Shown one piece after another: positions 55,823-64,000 of a DNA stretch of 64,000 nt. The stretch's first letter is position 1; each line of letters begins with the position of its first letter. The notes under the pieces were generated by a model. It was not told where the DNA came from. It searched no databases and worked only from the letters and a program-made list of their open reading frames with translations. Origin of the DNA: an uncultured Oscillospiraceae bacterium (GTDB taxonomy: Bacteria; Bacillota; Clostridia; Oscillospirales; Oscillospiraceae); contig CANRNF010000001.1 of assembly GCA_947631865.1 (NCBI GenBank), forward strand, positions 1 to 64,000, read 5' to 3'. The translations under genes were made by a program, and so were the position numbers.

Positions 55823-56556
55823 GAGATAGAAAGGTGCTTCTTGTCACTGGCGCGTCTTCTGACGTGGGCAGCAAGCTGATCCGAAGGATAGCCGGGAACT
55901 ATGAGATCATTCTGGCCCACTATTGCCATGACAAAGACCGGCTGGAGGCCATGCGAGCAGAACTGGGGGACAAGCTCATTCTTCTGCGGGCGGATTTCAC
56001 CGACCTGCAAAGTGTGGCCGCCATGGTGGACCGGATCGACGCGCTGGGCTGTGTGCCGGACCATATCGTGCATCTGCCGGCACAGCGGGTGCGGCCGGAG
56101 CGGTTCCATAAGACGGCGGTGGAGCAGTATACCGACGGCTTTACCACCGCTGTGGCGTCTATCGTTGTGATCCTGAAGCATTTTCTGCCGAAAATGAGCA
56201 AGCATAAATACGGCAAGGTCGTCTTTATGCTCACATCCTTCACGCTGAATGCGCCGCCCAAATATCAGGCGCCGTATATCACGGCGAAGTATGCCCTGCT
56301 GGGGCTGATGCGTGACTTGGCCCGAGAATACGCAGACAAACACATCATGGTCAACGGGGTGTCACCGGATATGATGGAGACAAAGTTCCTCGCTGACACG
56401 CCGGAGCTGGTCATCCAGCAGAACGCCGCCAACAACCCTATGGGCCGTAATCTTGTGGTGGAGGACGTGCTCCCCACCTTTGAGTACATTCTCTCCGATG
56501 GCGCCGACCTGGTGACAGGACAGAACATTGGCGTTACGGGGGGTGTAATTAGATGA
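55819..56556 (+). CDS. SDR family oxidoreductase (FabG-like)
   Basis: VTGASSDVGSKLI, YITAKYALLGLMRDLAREYA, VTGGVIR. Confidence 0.85.
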   Translation: MRDRKVLLVTGASSDVGSKLIRRIAGNYEIILAHYCHDKDRLEAMRAELGDKLILLRADFTDLQSVAAMVDRIDALGCVPDHIVHLPAQRVRPERFHKTAVEQYTDGFTTAVASIVVILKHFLPKMSKHKYGKVVFMLTSFTLNAPPKYQAPYITAKYALLGLMRDLAREYADKHIMVNGVSPDMMETKFLADTPELVIQQNAANNPMGRNLVVEDVLPTFEYILSDGADLVTGQNIGVTGGVIR

Positions 56557-56589
56557 CCCAATTTTTTGTGAAATAGGAAATCTTGTCTA

Positions 56590-58119
56590 ATGGAGATCAC
56601 ATCATTCTTATTTTTCGCGATGGTAGGCGTGAGCCTGCTGATCTACTGGTATATGCCGGCACGGCATCAGTGGAAGCTGCTGCTGGCGGACAGTCTAATT
56701 TTCTATTTTGCCAACGCGGTGTGGTATACATTCCTGTATACATGTGTCAGCATCGCAAGTGTGTATGGGGCGACGAAGTACTTTGTAAGGCAGATCGACG
56801 CGAAAGCAAAAAAACGTGTGCTGGTACTGACCGTGCTGCTGAATGCCGGCATACTTGTTGTGCTGAAGTACACCAACTTTGCTATACATACGTTCAACTT
56901 CCTTGGTGAACGCATCCTGCACGTTCAGGGCATCAGCGATGTGGCTTGGCTGGCGCCGCTGGCGATCAGCTTTTATATGCTCCAGCTGCTGTCCTACCTG
57001 CTGGACTGCTATTGGGGCGTAGCGGAGCCTTTTGACCATGTGTTGCATGTAGCACTGTATACCGTTTATTTTCCTCTGATGACCAGCGGCCCCATCTGCA
57101 GGTTCGACGATATGGGAAAGGCTCTTTTTGAGGAACATCGATTTGATTATGACCGAGTGAAATTCGGCCTGATCCGGATAGCCTGGGGACTTTTTAAGAA
57201 GCTTGCCATATCCAACCGGGCAGCTGTGATCGTGAACGGGATGTGGGCTGCGCCGGCGACGTCACAAGGCATCTGCGTATGGATCGCTGTGGCGGTCTTC
57301 GTAGTACAGTTGTATACGGACTTCTCAGGTGTAATGGATATCGCGCTGGGTGTATCGAACTGCTTTGGCATCACCCTGCCGGAGAACTTCCGCTCGCCGT
57401 TTTTCTCCCGTAATGTGCAGGAATTCTGGCGCCGGTGGCATATCACGCTGGGCACTTGGCTGCGGGATTACATCATGAACCCGGTCCTGCGCTCCAAGCC
57501 GCTGCGTAAACTGGGTGCTGCGTGCAAGGAGAAGTTCGGCAAGAAAGCTGGAAAGCGGATACCGACCTATGCCGGTATGCTCGTTCTGTGGCTGGCGACG
57601 GGCCTCTGGCATGAGGGCAGTTGGCGCTTCATTGTGGGCATGGGGCTGTGGTTCTGGTTCGTGATCGTGTCCGGACAGCTCCTGGAGCCGATATTCAAGA
57701 GGGCAAAGACGGCGCTGCACATCCGGGAGGAGAGCTGGTGGTGGCACGCATTCCAGTCCATTCGTACCATCGCGCTGTGGATGGTCAGCCTGCTGTTCTT
57801 CCGGGCTGAGTCCCTGCCGGATTCTCTGACACGGCTGGCTGCCAGTCTGCATATCCAGCTGGACCTGGTGCTTTTTCGGGAGATCAAAGGGGCAGTGAAG
57901 TTTACCGATCTTGGAGGCATAGGAGGCCTGGCTGTGATGGTGCTGTGCTTTTTGGCTGTTCTGGCCGTCGACTACTTGGCGTACAGGGGCGTCAACGTTC
58001 AGGAGAAGCTGGCAGGCCTGAAATGGCCCTACCGCTGGGCGGCATACTACGCCATCGTTCTGGTAGTGTTTTTCTCGCTCAATATCGCCGGACAGGAATC
58101 ACTCTACGCGCAGTTTTAA
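56590..58119 (+). CDS. MBOAT family O-acyltransferase
   Basis: FWRRWHITLGTWLRDYIMNPVL, ATGLWHEGSWRFIVGMGLWF. Confidence 0.92.
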   Translation: MEITSFLFFAMVGVSLLIYWYMPARHQWKLLLADSLIFYFANAVWYTFLYTCVSIASVYGATKYFVRQIDAKAKKRVLVLTVLLNAGILVVLKYTNFAIHTFNFLGERILHVQGISDVAWLAPLAISFYMLQLLSYLLDCYWGVAEPFDHVLHVALYTVYFPLMTSGPICRFDDMGKALFEEHRFDYDRVKFGLIRIAWGLFKKLAISNRAAVIVNGMWAAPATSQGICVWIAVAVFVVQLYTDFSGVMDIALGVSNCFGITLPENFRSPFFSRNVQEFWRRWHITLGTWLRDYIMNPVLRSKPLRKLGAACKEKFGKKAGKRIPTYAGMLVLWLATGLWHEGSWRFIVGMGLWFWFVIVSGQLLEPIFKRAKTALHIREESWWWHAFQSIRTIALWMVSLLFFRAESLPDSLTRLAASLHIQLDLVLFREIKGAVKFTDLGGIGGLAVMVLCFLAVLAVDYLAYRGVNVQEKLAGLKWPYRWAAYYAIVLVVFFSLNIAGQESLYAQF

Positions 58120-58208
58120 AGGAATATAGATTTTTTGGCCAAGGGACGTCCCTTGGTATGCTGTTGCGATGCAACAGCATAATGACCTTTAAAGTCAGGA
58201 AAGGGCCA

Positions 58209-59147
58209 ATGAACATACTTTCATTTTCCGGTTTTGTCCCGGCGCAGATATGCGACACGGTACGGTTCATCCAATACCGAGGCCAACGAAATATCCCCCA
58301 CTATTGCGGCTATGCGGCGGATTTCATAGCACAGGTGCTGGATGACCCGCAAGTCGACGGATGCGTCTTTCCCCGAACCTGTGACAGTTCGCGGGTGCTG
58401 GCGAGCTATCTTTCGGAGTGTGAGAAATTCGTCTACCGGCTCCACATTCCTGCCCGGCGGGATGAAGCAGCCATATCCTTCCTCTCTGAGAACATCCGTG
58501 GATATAAGGAAGCGGTTGAGTCGTATTACGACGTGAAGCTGGACGATATCCCAGCCAGGGCGAAACGCATAAATGAGCGCAACAGAGTTGTAGAGCGGCT
58601 GTATGCGGCGCTGCCGGAGCTGTCTTACAGCGCCTATCTTCATATGCTCCATGAACTTCTGCAAACTCCCCTGCGGGAGCAGACTGTTCCGGACAGCCTG
58701 CCCGGAGGCGCGGGTGGAAAGCCTGTGTATCTGGTGGGGTCCACTTTGTGCGCTGCTGACCTGCCGGCGCTGATCGAGGGGGCGGGCATGAATATCGTAG
58801 GCGACCGGATCACGGAGTCGAAGCGGCTGTTTTCTGCGCCGCCGGTGCCGCTGGAGGGAGATATCTACGAGGGGATCGCCACAAGTATTCTCCAGAACAA
58901 TGTCTCGCCCACCCAAAATGATTTCGCGTTCATTCTGCGGGAGGACATGGAGGAGATCCGGCGCAAAGGCGTGAAGGGCGTCATATTCGTCACACAGAAA
59001 TACTGTGAGCCGTATGATTATCTCTATTCTGTCTATAGAAAGGCGATGGACGAGATTTCTGTCCCGACGCTGAAGCTGACGCTCGCCGACTCTGCGGACA
59101 GCCGCCGGTTTGACGCCGCCATCGAGACGTTCGCGGATATCATATAA
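58209..59147 (+). CDS. 2-hydroxyacyl-CoA dehydratase family subunit
   Basis: DDPQVDGCVFPRTCDSSR, LVGSTLCAADLPALIEGAGMNIVGDRIT, VIFVTQKYCEPYDY. Confidence 0.85.
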   Translation: MNILSFSGFVPAQICDTVRFIQYRGQRNIPHYCGYAADFIAQVLDDPQVDGCVFPRTCDSSRVLASYLSECEKFVYRLHIPARRDEAAISFLSENIRGYKEAVESYYDVKLDDIPARAKRINERNRVVERLYAALPELSYSAYLHMLHELLQTPLREQTVPDSLPGGAGGKPVYLVGSTLCAADLPALIEGAGMNIVGDRITESKRLFSAPPVPLEGDIYEGIATSILQNNVSPTQNDFAFILREDMEEIRRKGVKGVIFVTQKYCEPYDYLYSVYRKAMDEISVPTLKLTLADSADSRRFDAAIETFADII

Positions 59148-59157
59148 GGAGGAGCCA

Positions 59158-60297
59158 ATGGGACTGTCATCTCTTCAACTTCAAGCAAAGCTGATGCGGG
59201 AATATTACCGGGACTTCTCCAAGTACGCCAAAGGAAAACCACCGGCGAAGAAAACCGCTTGGGTGACGGCGTTTACGCCGGTGGAGATATTGGAAGCGCT
59301 GGATATCCAGTATATCTATCCGGAGAGTTACGCCGCGGTGATCGCGGCCAGCGGGAGAGAGCAGACTCTTCTGAAGGAGAGCGAGCTGCAGGCGCTCTGC
59401 CGGGACTGCTGCTCCTATGCATGTTGCATCGAGGGCAGCTTGGCGCTGGAGAGCGCGCCCCGGGGCATGCCGCCGAGGCCGGATGTGCTCATTGCCACCA
59501 ACAACCAGTGCAATACGCTACCCAACTGGTGGAACATCCTTGCCAGGCGTTATGGCGTGCCGCTGATCGTAGTGGACTATCCTGGAGAGACTGCGGACCG
59601 GCAGTCGGCGTATGGATATGTGACGGCTCAGCATATGGATCTGATCAAGCGAATGGAGCAGCTGAGCGGGAATGAGTTGGATGATAGCCGGCTGGCGGAG
59701 CTTATCGAACAGAGCCGTACCAGCGTGGCGGCCTGGGAACGGGTGAGAAAACTGCTGGCTGCCAGAGAGATCGAACCAACGCTGCTGTTTGACGGTATAT
59801 CTTTCCTGATCACTTCCCGGTGCAAGCCGGAGACGGCCGAACTCTATGAGGCCATGTATGATGAATTCTCCCAGTTGCCTCCGGCAAACAAAAGCAGGAA
59901 AGGGATATACTGGCTCGGGTATCCGCTTTGGTATCATGAAAAACGCTATCTGCCTGAGATTTTGGATGGCTGCCGTATCTGTGGGTCCAATTATATCTCC
60001 TGGTGGAGTCTGGACTACGCAGGGGACACGGCTATGGAACAGCTCTTCTCCGCGTATAACTATACGTTCCTGAACCTGGCCCAGAGCACGAAGGACGCCC
60101 GCCTTGGGGAGGATATCCGCCGTTCCGGAGCGGCGGGAGCCGTGACGCTGCACAATAAGAGCTGCAAATGCGATTTTGTCTCCGCCCGCAACATCGCTAT
60201 CCCGCAGGCCGAGCTGGAGATCGACATGATCGACAGGACGTTTCTGGACCTAGGCCAGGCGAAGCGGCAGATGGATGTCCTGCTGGAGAATCTATGA
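59158..60297 (+). CDS. 2-hydroxyacyl-CoA dehydratase family subunit
   Basis: PVEILEALDIQYIYPESYAA, LCRDCCSYACC, LIATNNQCNTLPNWWNILAR. Confidence 0.85.
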   Translation: MGLSSLQLQAKLMREYYRDFSKYAKGKPPAKKTAWVTAFTPVEILEALDIQYIYPESYAAVIAASGREQTLLKESELQALCRDCCSYACCIEGSLALESAPRGMPPRPDVLIATNNQCNTLPNWWNILARRYGVPLIVVDYPGETADRQSAYGYVTAQHMDLIKRMEQLSGNELDDSRLAELIEQSRTSVAAWERVRKLLAAREIEPTLLFDGISFLITSRCKPETAELYEAMYDEFSQLPPANKSRKGIYWLGYPLWYHEKRYLPEILDGCRICGSNYISWWSLDYAGDTAMEQLFSAYNYTFLNLAQSTKDARLGEDIRRSGAAGAVTLHNKSCKCDFVSARNIAIPQAELEIDMIDRTFLDLGQAKRQMDVLLENL

Positions 60298-61040
60298 AAC
60301 GGATCGGCATCGATGTAGGCTCCACCTTTACTAAGTACTGCGTCATGGACGAGGCGGGGCAGGCGGAGCTGTTCACGGAGCGGACGCCAGTACGTCAGCG
60401 GGAGTATTTTGCCGTCAAGACGGCGGCCCTGCGGGCATCATATGGGGACTGTGCTGTCATGACGTGTGGCTATGGGAGGAAGAATATCGCCTACGACCGG
60501 ACGGTCACAGAGCTGACAGCACTGGCCGCCGGCGCGGGAAGCACGGTGCCTGAGGCGGACGCGGTGCTGGATATCGGAGGGCAGGACACAAAGCTCGTGT
60601 GCCAGAGGGACGGAAAGCTCCGGGCGTTTTTTGTCAATGACCGATGCGCTGCGGGATGTGGGCTGTTTCTCGGCAATGTACTGCGCCTGCTGGAACTGGA
60701 TTTCGCTGCGCTCGACCTGACGGACCAGGTCCCGCCAGCGCTGCGGCTGAGCTCGGTGTGCGCGGTGTTCGCCCAGAGCGAGATCGTGGAGCTGATCGCG
60801 GCCGGGACGGAGGAAATGGAGATCGTGCGTGCGGTCCTCGTTCAAATCCTGACCCAGGCTCGGGCGCTTCTGGGCAAGGTGGACTGTACGAACATGGTGC
60901 TGTCCGGCGGCCTGACCAGGATCCCAGGAATAGGCCCGTTTGCGGAAAAGGTCCTGCAACGACCGGTGATCATACCGGAAAGAGGTCCATATCTGTCCGC
61001 CGTAGGCTGCGCTCTGCTGGCGGACAACAGGGAGGCATAA
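60294..61040 (+). CDS. acyl-CoA dehydratase activase (BadF/BadG/HgdC-like ATPase)
   Basis: IGIDVGSTFTKYCVMDE, DIGGQDTKLV, FFVNDRCAAGCGLFL. Confidence 0.92.
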   Translation: MKRIGIDVGSTFTKYCVMDEAGQAELFTERTPVRQREYFAVKTAALRASYGDCAVMTCGYGRKNIAYDRTVTELTALAAGAGSTVPEADAVLDIGGQDTKLVCQRDGKLRAFFVNDRCAAGCGLFLGNVLRLLELDFAALDLTDQVPPALRLSSVCAVFAQSEIVELIAAGTEEMEIVRAVLVQILTQARALLGKVDCTNMVLSGGLTRIPGIGPFAEKVLQRPVIIPERGPYLSAVGCALLADNREA

Positions 61041-61045
61041 AGCAT

Positions 61046-61429
61046 ATGTATGAGATTCGGGAAGATAGGAAATACACCCGCACCCACCAGTGGGTGCAGG
61101 AGGAGAATGGACGGGTGCTGGTGGGCATAACGGACTACGCCCAGCGTGAGCTACGGGCGATCGTGTTCGTGGACCTGCCGGAAACAGGTGATCCTGTGAA
61201 GGCCGGAGAGCCCTTCGGTGAGGTGGAGTCGATGAAGGTGGTGGCAGAGGTGATCTCCCCGGTGAGCGGCACCGTGTGCCGGGTGAACGAGGAAGTGATG
61301 GACGACCCGTCCCTCATCAACGATGGACCGTATGACGCGTGGCTCATCGAGGCGGAGGATGTGACAGAGCGGATGGAGCTCCTGTCCCCAGCGGAATACC
61401 GGCGGAAGCTGGAGATGCCGGGCGGATGA
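61046..61429 (+). CDS. glycine cleavage H-like lipoyl protein
   Basis: YTRTHQWVQ, VFVDLPETGDPVKAGEPFGEVESMKVVAEVISPVSG, DGPYDAWLI. Confidence 0.88.
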   Translation: MYEIREDRKYTRTHQWVQEENGRVLVGITDYAQRELRAIVFVDLPETGDPVKAGEPFGEVESMKVVAEVISPVSGTVCRVNEEVMDDPSLINDGPYDAWLIEAEDVTERMELLSPAEYRRKLEMPGG

Positions 61430-62175
61430 CAACTTGGCTCGAAAGCCCGGAGCATGACCCCTATCGCAACCTGGCCGTTGAGAAACTGCTGCTGGACTGG
61501 TGTGACGCCGGACCGACCCTGTATCTGTGGCAGAACGAGCAGACGGTGGTGATCGGCCGGAATCAGGATGCGCAGCTGGAATGCCGGACGGACCTGTTGG
61601 AGAGCGAAGGCGGTCATCTGGCCCGCCGGCTGTCCGGCGGCGGCGCAGTGTATCACGATCTGGGAAATCTGAATTTCAGCTTTTTGGCTGCCGAACGGGA
61701 CTATGACGTGCCAAGACAGCTGGACGTTGTCTGCCGCGCTGTGGAGAGCTTTGGTCTGCGGGCGGTCTTCTCCGGCCGGAACGATTTAGAGATTGGCGGC
61801 CGGAAGTTTTCAGGGAATGCATTTTATGAGCGGGGCGGTCGGCACTGCCATCACGGGACGGTGCTGGTTGATGTGGACAGAAGCGCCATGGCACGATATC
61901 TCACTGTGCCTGAGGACAAGCTGGCCTCCAAGGGCGTTGCTTCCGTGCAGGCCCGGATCGTGAATCTGCGGGAGCTTTCGCCGGATGTCACTGTGGAAAG
62001 GATGAAAACGGCGCTGCTGGATGCCTTTGCGTTCGTATATGGAGGGTGGTGCCGGCAGTTGGATATATCCGTGCTGGACAAGGACGTTTTGGAGACTGCG
62101 GCCGCCCGGTTCTGCGATCCGGCATGGATATATGGCGGACGGTCAGTGTTACAGGAGGATAGATGTGAAATATGA
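61426..62175 (+). CDS. lplA: lipoate--protein ligase
   Basis: VVIGRNQDAQLEC, ARRLSGGGAVYHDLGNLNFSF, HGTVLVDVD. Confidence 0.9.
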   Translation: MTTWLESPEHDPYRNLAVEKLLLDWCDAGPTLYLWQNEQTVVIGRNQDAQLECRTDLLESEGGHLARRLSGGGAVYHDLGNLNFSFLAAERDYDVPRQLDVVCRAVESFGLRAVFSGRNDLEIGGRKFSGNAFYERGGRHCHHGTVLVDVDRSAMARYLTVPEDKLASKGVASVQARIVNLRELSPDVTVERMKTALLDAFAFVYGGWCRQLDISVLDKDVLETAAARFCDPAWIYGGRSVLQEDRCEI

Positions 62176-63532
62176 TCTCGTGGTCATAGGCGGAGGCCCC
62201 GGCGGGTATACCGCAGCTGCCCGGGCGGCGGAGCTGGGGATGATGACAGCCATAGTGGAGATGGATGCCCTGGGAGGCACATGCCTCAATCGAGGGTGCA
62301 TCCCCACGGCCTGTATGCTCCACGCTGGGGTTCTTTGCAGACGGACGCGGGAGAGCGGTCGGTTCGGGATCATGACCCAGGACGTGACACTGGACTATGG
62401 GCGGCTGCTGGCATACCGGAGCGAGACGGTCAGGACCATGGTGCAGGGCGTGGAGCAAATACTGGAACGAAACAGGATCGTGCGTTTCTCCGGGCGGGGG
62501 ACGCTCCTGCCGGGCCTGCGTGTACGCGTCACTGCGGACTGTGTCCAAACGGAGCTTGCAGCCGGCGCTGTTTTGCTGGCAACCGGCTCGGCAGCACGGG
62601 TGCCGGATATCCCCGGCATCGACCTGCCCGGCGTTACGGACAGCGAGGGCGCGCTGACGTGGGACAGCCTGCCGGAGAGCGTAACGGTCATCGGCGGCGG
62701 GGTGATCGGCGTGGAATATGCCCAGATCTTTGCGGATCTGGGGAGCCGCGTGACACTGCTGGGCACCCGGGACCGTCTGCTGCCATCCATGGATCGGGAG
62801 ATATCGCAGAATCTCAAAATGATCCTGAAAAAGCGCGGGGTAGATATACACACCGGTGTGACGGTCAGGCAGATCGGACGGGAGGGAGAGTCGCTGTGCT
62901 GCATATATGCGGAGAGGGACGCGGAAAAACAGGTCCTGTCTCAGCGGGTCCTCTATGCCGTGGGCCGTGTGCCGAAGACCGAGGGGCTCTTTGAGGGCGT
63001 GACTGTAAATATGGACAACGGTCGTATCCTGGTGGACAGTCATTTCATGACCGACCTGGAGGGCGTGTACGCAGTCGGTGACGCGGTGGGCGGTTCGACG
63101 GCCCATTTGGCGGCGGCCCAGGGGACTGCTGCGGCGGAGCGCATAGCGGGAAAGGCGTCCAGCATAGATGTGGATACGGTTCCTGACTGCATATATACCA
63201 ATCCAGAGATCGCCTCTGTCGGCCTCACGGAGCGACAGGCCAGAGAGGCTGGATATTCGGTCAAGGTCGGAAGGGGACTAACAGGCCGCAATGGCCGCTC
63301 TGCAGCATCGGGAGAGGAAAGGGGCTTTGTCAAGCTCGTAGCATCGGTGGACGACGGGACGATCCTGGGGGCACAGCTCATGTGTGCGTGCGCGGGAGAT
63401 ATGTTGGGGGAACTGGTCAGCGCCGTCTCCAACCATTTTACTGCGGGACAGCTCCTGCGGGCCATCCGACCGCATCCAACCTACAACGAGATACTACGTG
63501 ATGCGATCCAGGATCTGAATGAGAACGATTGA
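62165..63532 (+). CDS. lpdA: dihydrolipoyl dehydrogenase
   Basis: VVIGGGPGGYTAAARAAELGM, GGTCLNRGCIPT, VYAVGDAVGG, HPTYNEIL. Confidence 0.92.
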   Translation: MKYDLVVIGGGPGGYTAAARAAELGMMTAIVEMDALGGTCLNRGCIPTACMLHAGVLCRRTRESGRFGIMTQDVTLDYGRLLAYRSETVRTMVQGVEQILERNRIVRFSGRGTLLPGLRVRVTADCVQTELAAGAVLLATGSAARVPDIPGIDLPGVTDSEGALTWDSLPESVTVIGGGVIGVEYAQIFADLGSRVTLLGTRDRLLPSMDREISQNLKMILKKRGVDIHTGVTVRQIGREGESLCCIYAERDAEKQVLSQRVLYAVGRVPKTEGLFEGVTVNMDNGRILVDSHFMTDLEGVYAVGDAVGGSTAHLAAAQGTAAAERIAGKASSIDVDTVPDCIYTNPEIASVGLTERQAREAGYSVKVGRGLTGRNGRSAASGEERGFVKLVASVDDGTILGAQLMCACAGDMLGELVSAVSNHFTAGQLLRAIRPHPTYNEILRDAIQDLNEND

Positions 63533-63562
63533 CAGGTCCGAGGTCCTATGTATTCGCAGATA

Positions 63563-63599
63563 AAGTACCGGTGCGTCTCATATCAGGGCACCGGTACTT
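63563..63599 (+). terminator. hairpin at end of acylation/lipoyl gene run (weak T-tail)
   Basis: AAGTACCGGTGC-N13-GCACCGGTACTT perfect 12-bp stem. Confidence 0.45.
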
Positions 63600-63689
63600 G
63601 ATTATTCTCTGCAAAAAGGCAATAATAGGCTGATGCGCAGGACCTTTTCTCTGCGGAGCGGATATTTGCAGCATATGAGAGGGAATGAG

Positions 63690-63850
63690 ATGCGATACGA
63701 TTATCTGATCGTCGGCGCAGGCCTGTATGGCGCTGTACTTGCTGCCGTTCAACATGTACACCTTCACCGGGTGTGGGCGTGACGACGCCGGAGGAGGCCG
63801 AGGTAAAGATAGAGGAGCAGCGGCGTGTAGCTGGCATCACGGGGCCGAAC
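63690..63850 (+). pseudogene. degenerate second copy of UDP-galactopyranose mutase gene with internal deletion
   Basis: RYDYLIVGAGLYGAVL then jump to LPFNMYTF (another frame) and TPEEAEVKIEEQRRVAGITGPN. Confidence 0.8.
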
Positions 63851-64000
63851 TGGGCGTATAATATTGCCGCCGGACAGAGACGGCCGGCGGCAAGAGGAAG
63901 GTCAGGATACAGTGTTTGAGGAGAGGGTAGACACGGCGCGCGGACGGCTGTCCGCGGACTGGAAGTATACGGCAAGGACAAAGACAAGCGCCTTAGGAGT

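Noticed and set aside
55770-56543. G6 runs in the MaoC (55770) and SDR (56538) genes
   Set aside because: Length 6 is within what high-GC coding sequence shows elsewhere (for example 2133, 49610, 50217); genes are in frame, so not counted with the G7-G10 set.
61988-63106. 372-aa minus-strand ORF opposite lpdA
   Set aside because: Antisense shadow of a clear dihydrolipoyl dehydrogenase.

Overview
The window reads as a Gram-positive, Clostridia-like gut chromosome segment (taxon is inference). From left to right it contains: (1) a uronate/glycan catabolism cluster (ABC ATPase tail, kduI, kduD, esterase, sugar isomerase, GH94-like phosphorylase) and a stand-alone sbnA/sbnB-like pair; (2) a 17.5 kb mobile element (about 9003-26528) inserted inside a polysaccharide deacetylase gene. 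It has matching terminal inverted repeats and a 6-bp direct repeat, and carries large tyrosine-recombinase-like proteins, a serine recombinase and a 2236-aa Cna-B/beta-helix surface protein; (3) a large exopolysaccharide (EPS) locus (about 28.4-63.5 kb) with nucleotide-sugar enzymes, phosphoglycosyl transferases, GTs, Wzx/Wzy, an ADP-heptose pathway and a Dlt-like FkbH/ACP/MBOAT/SGNH acylation module with 2-hydroxyacyl-dehydratase and lipoyl genes. The main discovery is layered phase variation. Two paralogous tyrosine recombinases each sit next to a roughly 0.3 kb invertible segment with perfect 24-bp inverted repeats. Each segment carries a consensus promoter (TTGACA-N17-TATAAT) and an intrinsic terminator. 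The adhesin switch is in the OFF orientation and the EPS switch is ON. In addition, the EPS locus contains a set of poly-G tracts (G7-G10) inside coding sequences. Two FkbM methyltransferases are currently frameshifted at such tracts, and one tract toggles a phosphoglycosyl transferase between a canonical single-domain end (GGGAY stop) and a tandem two-domain fusion. All calls were made by eye from sequence; no database search was run.
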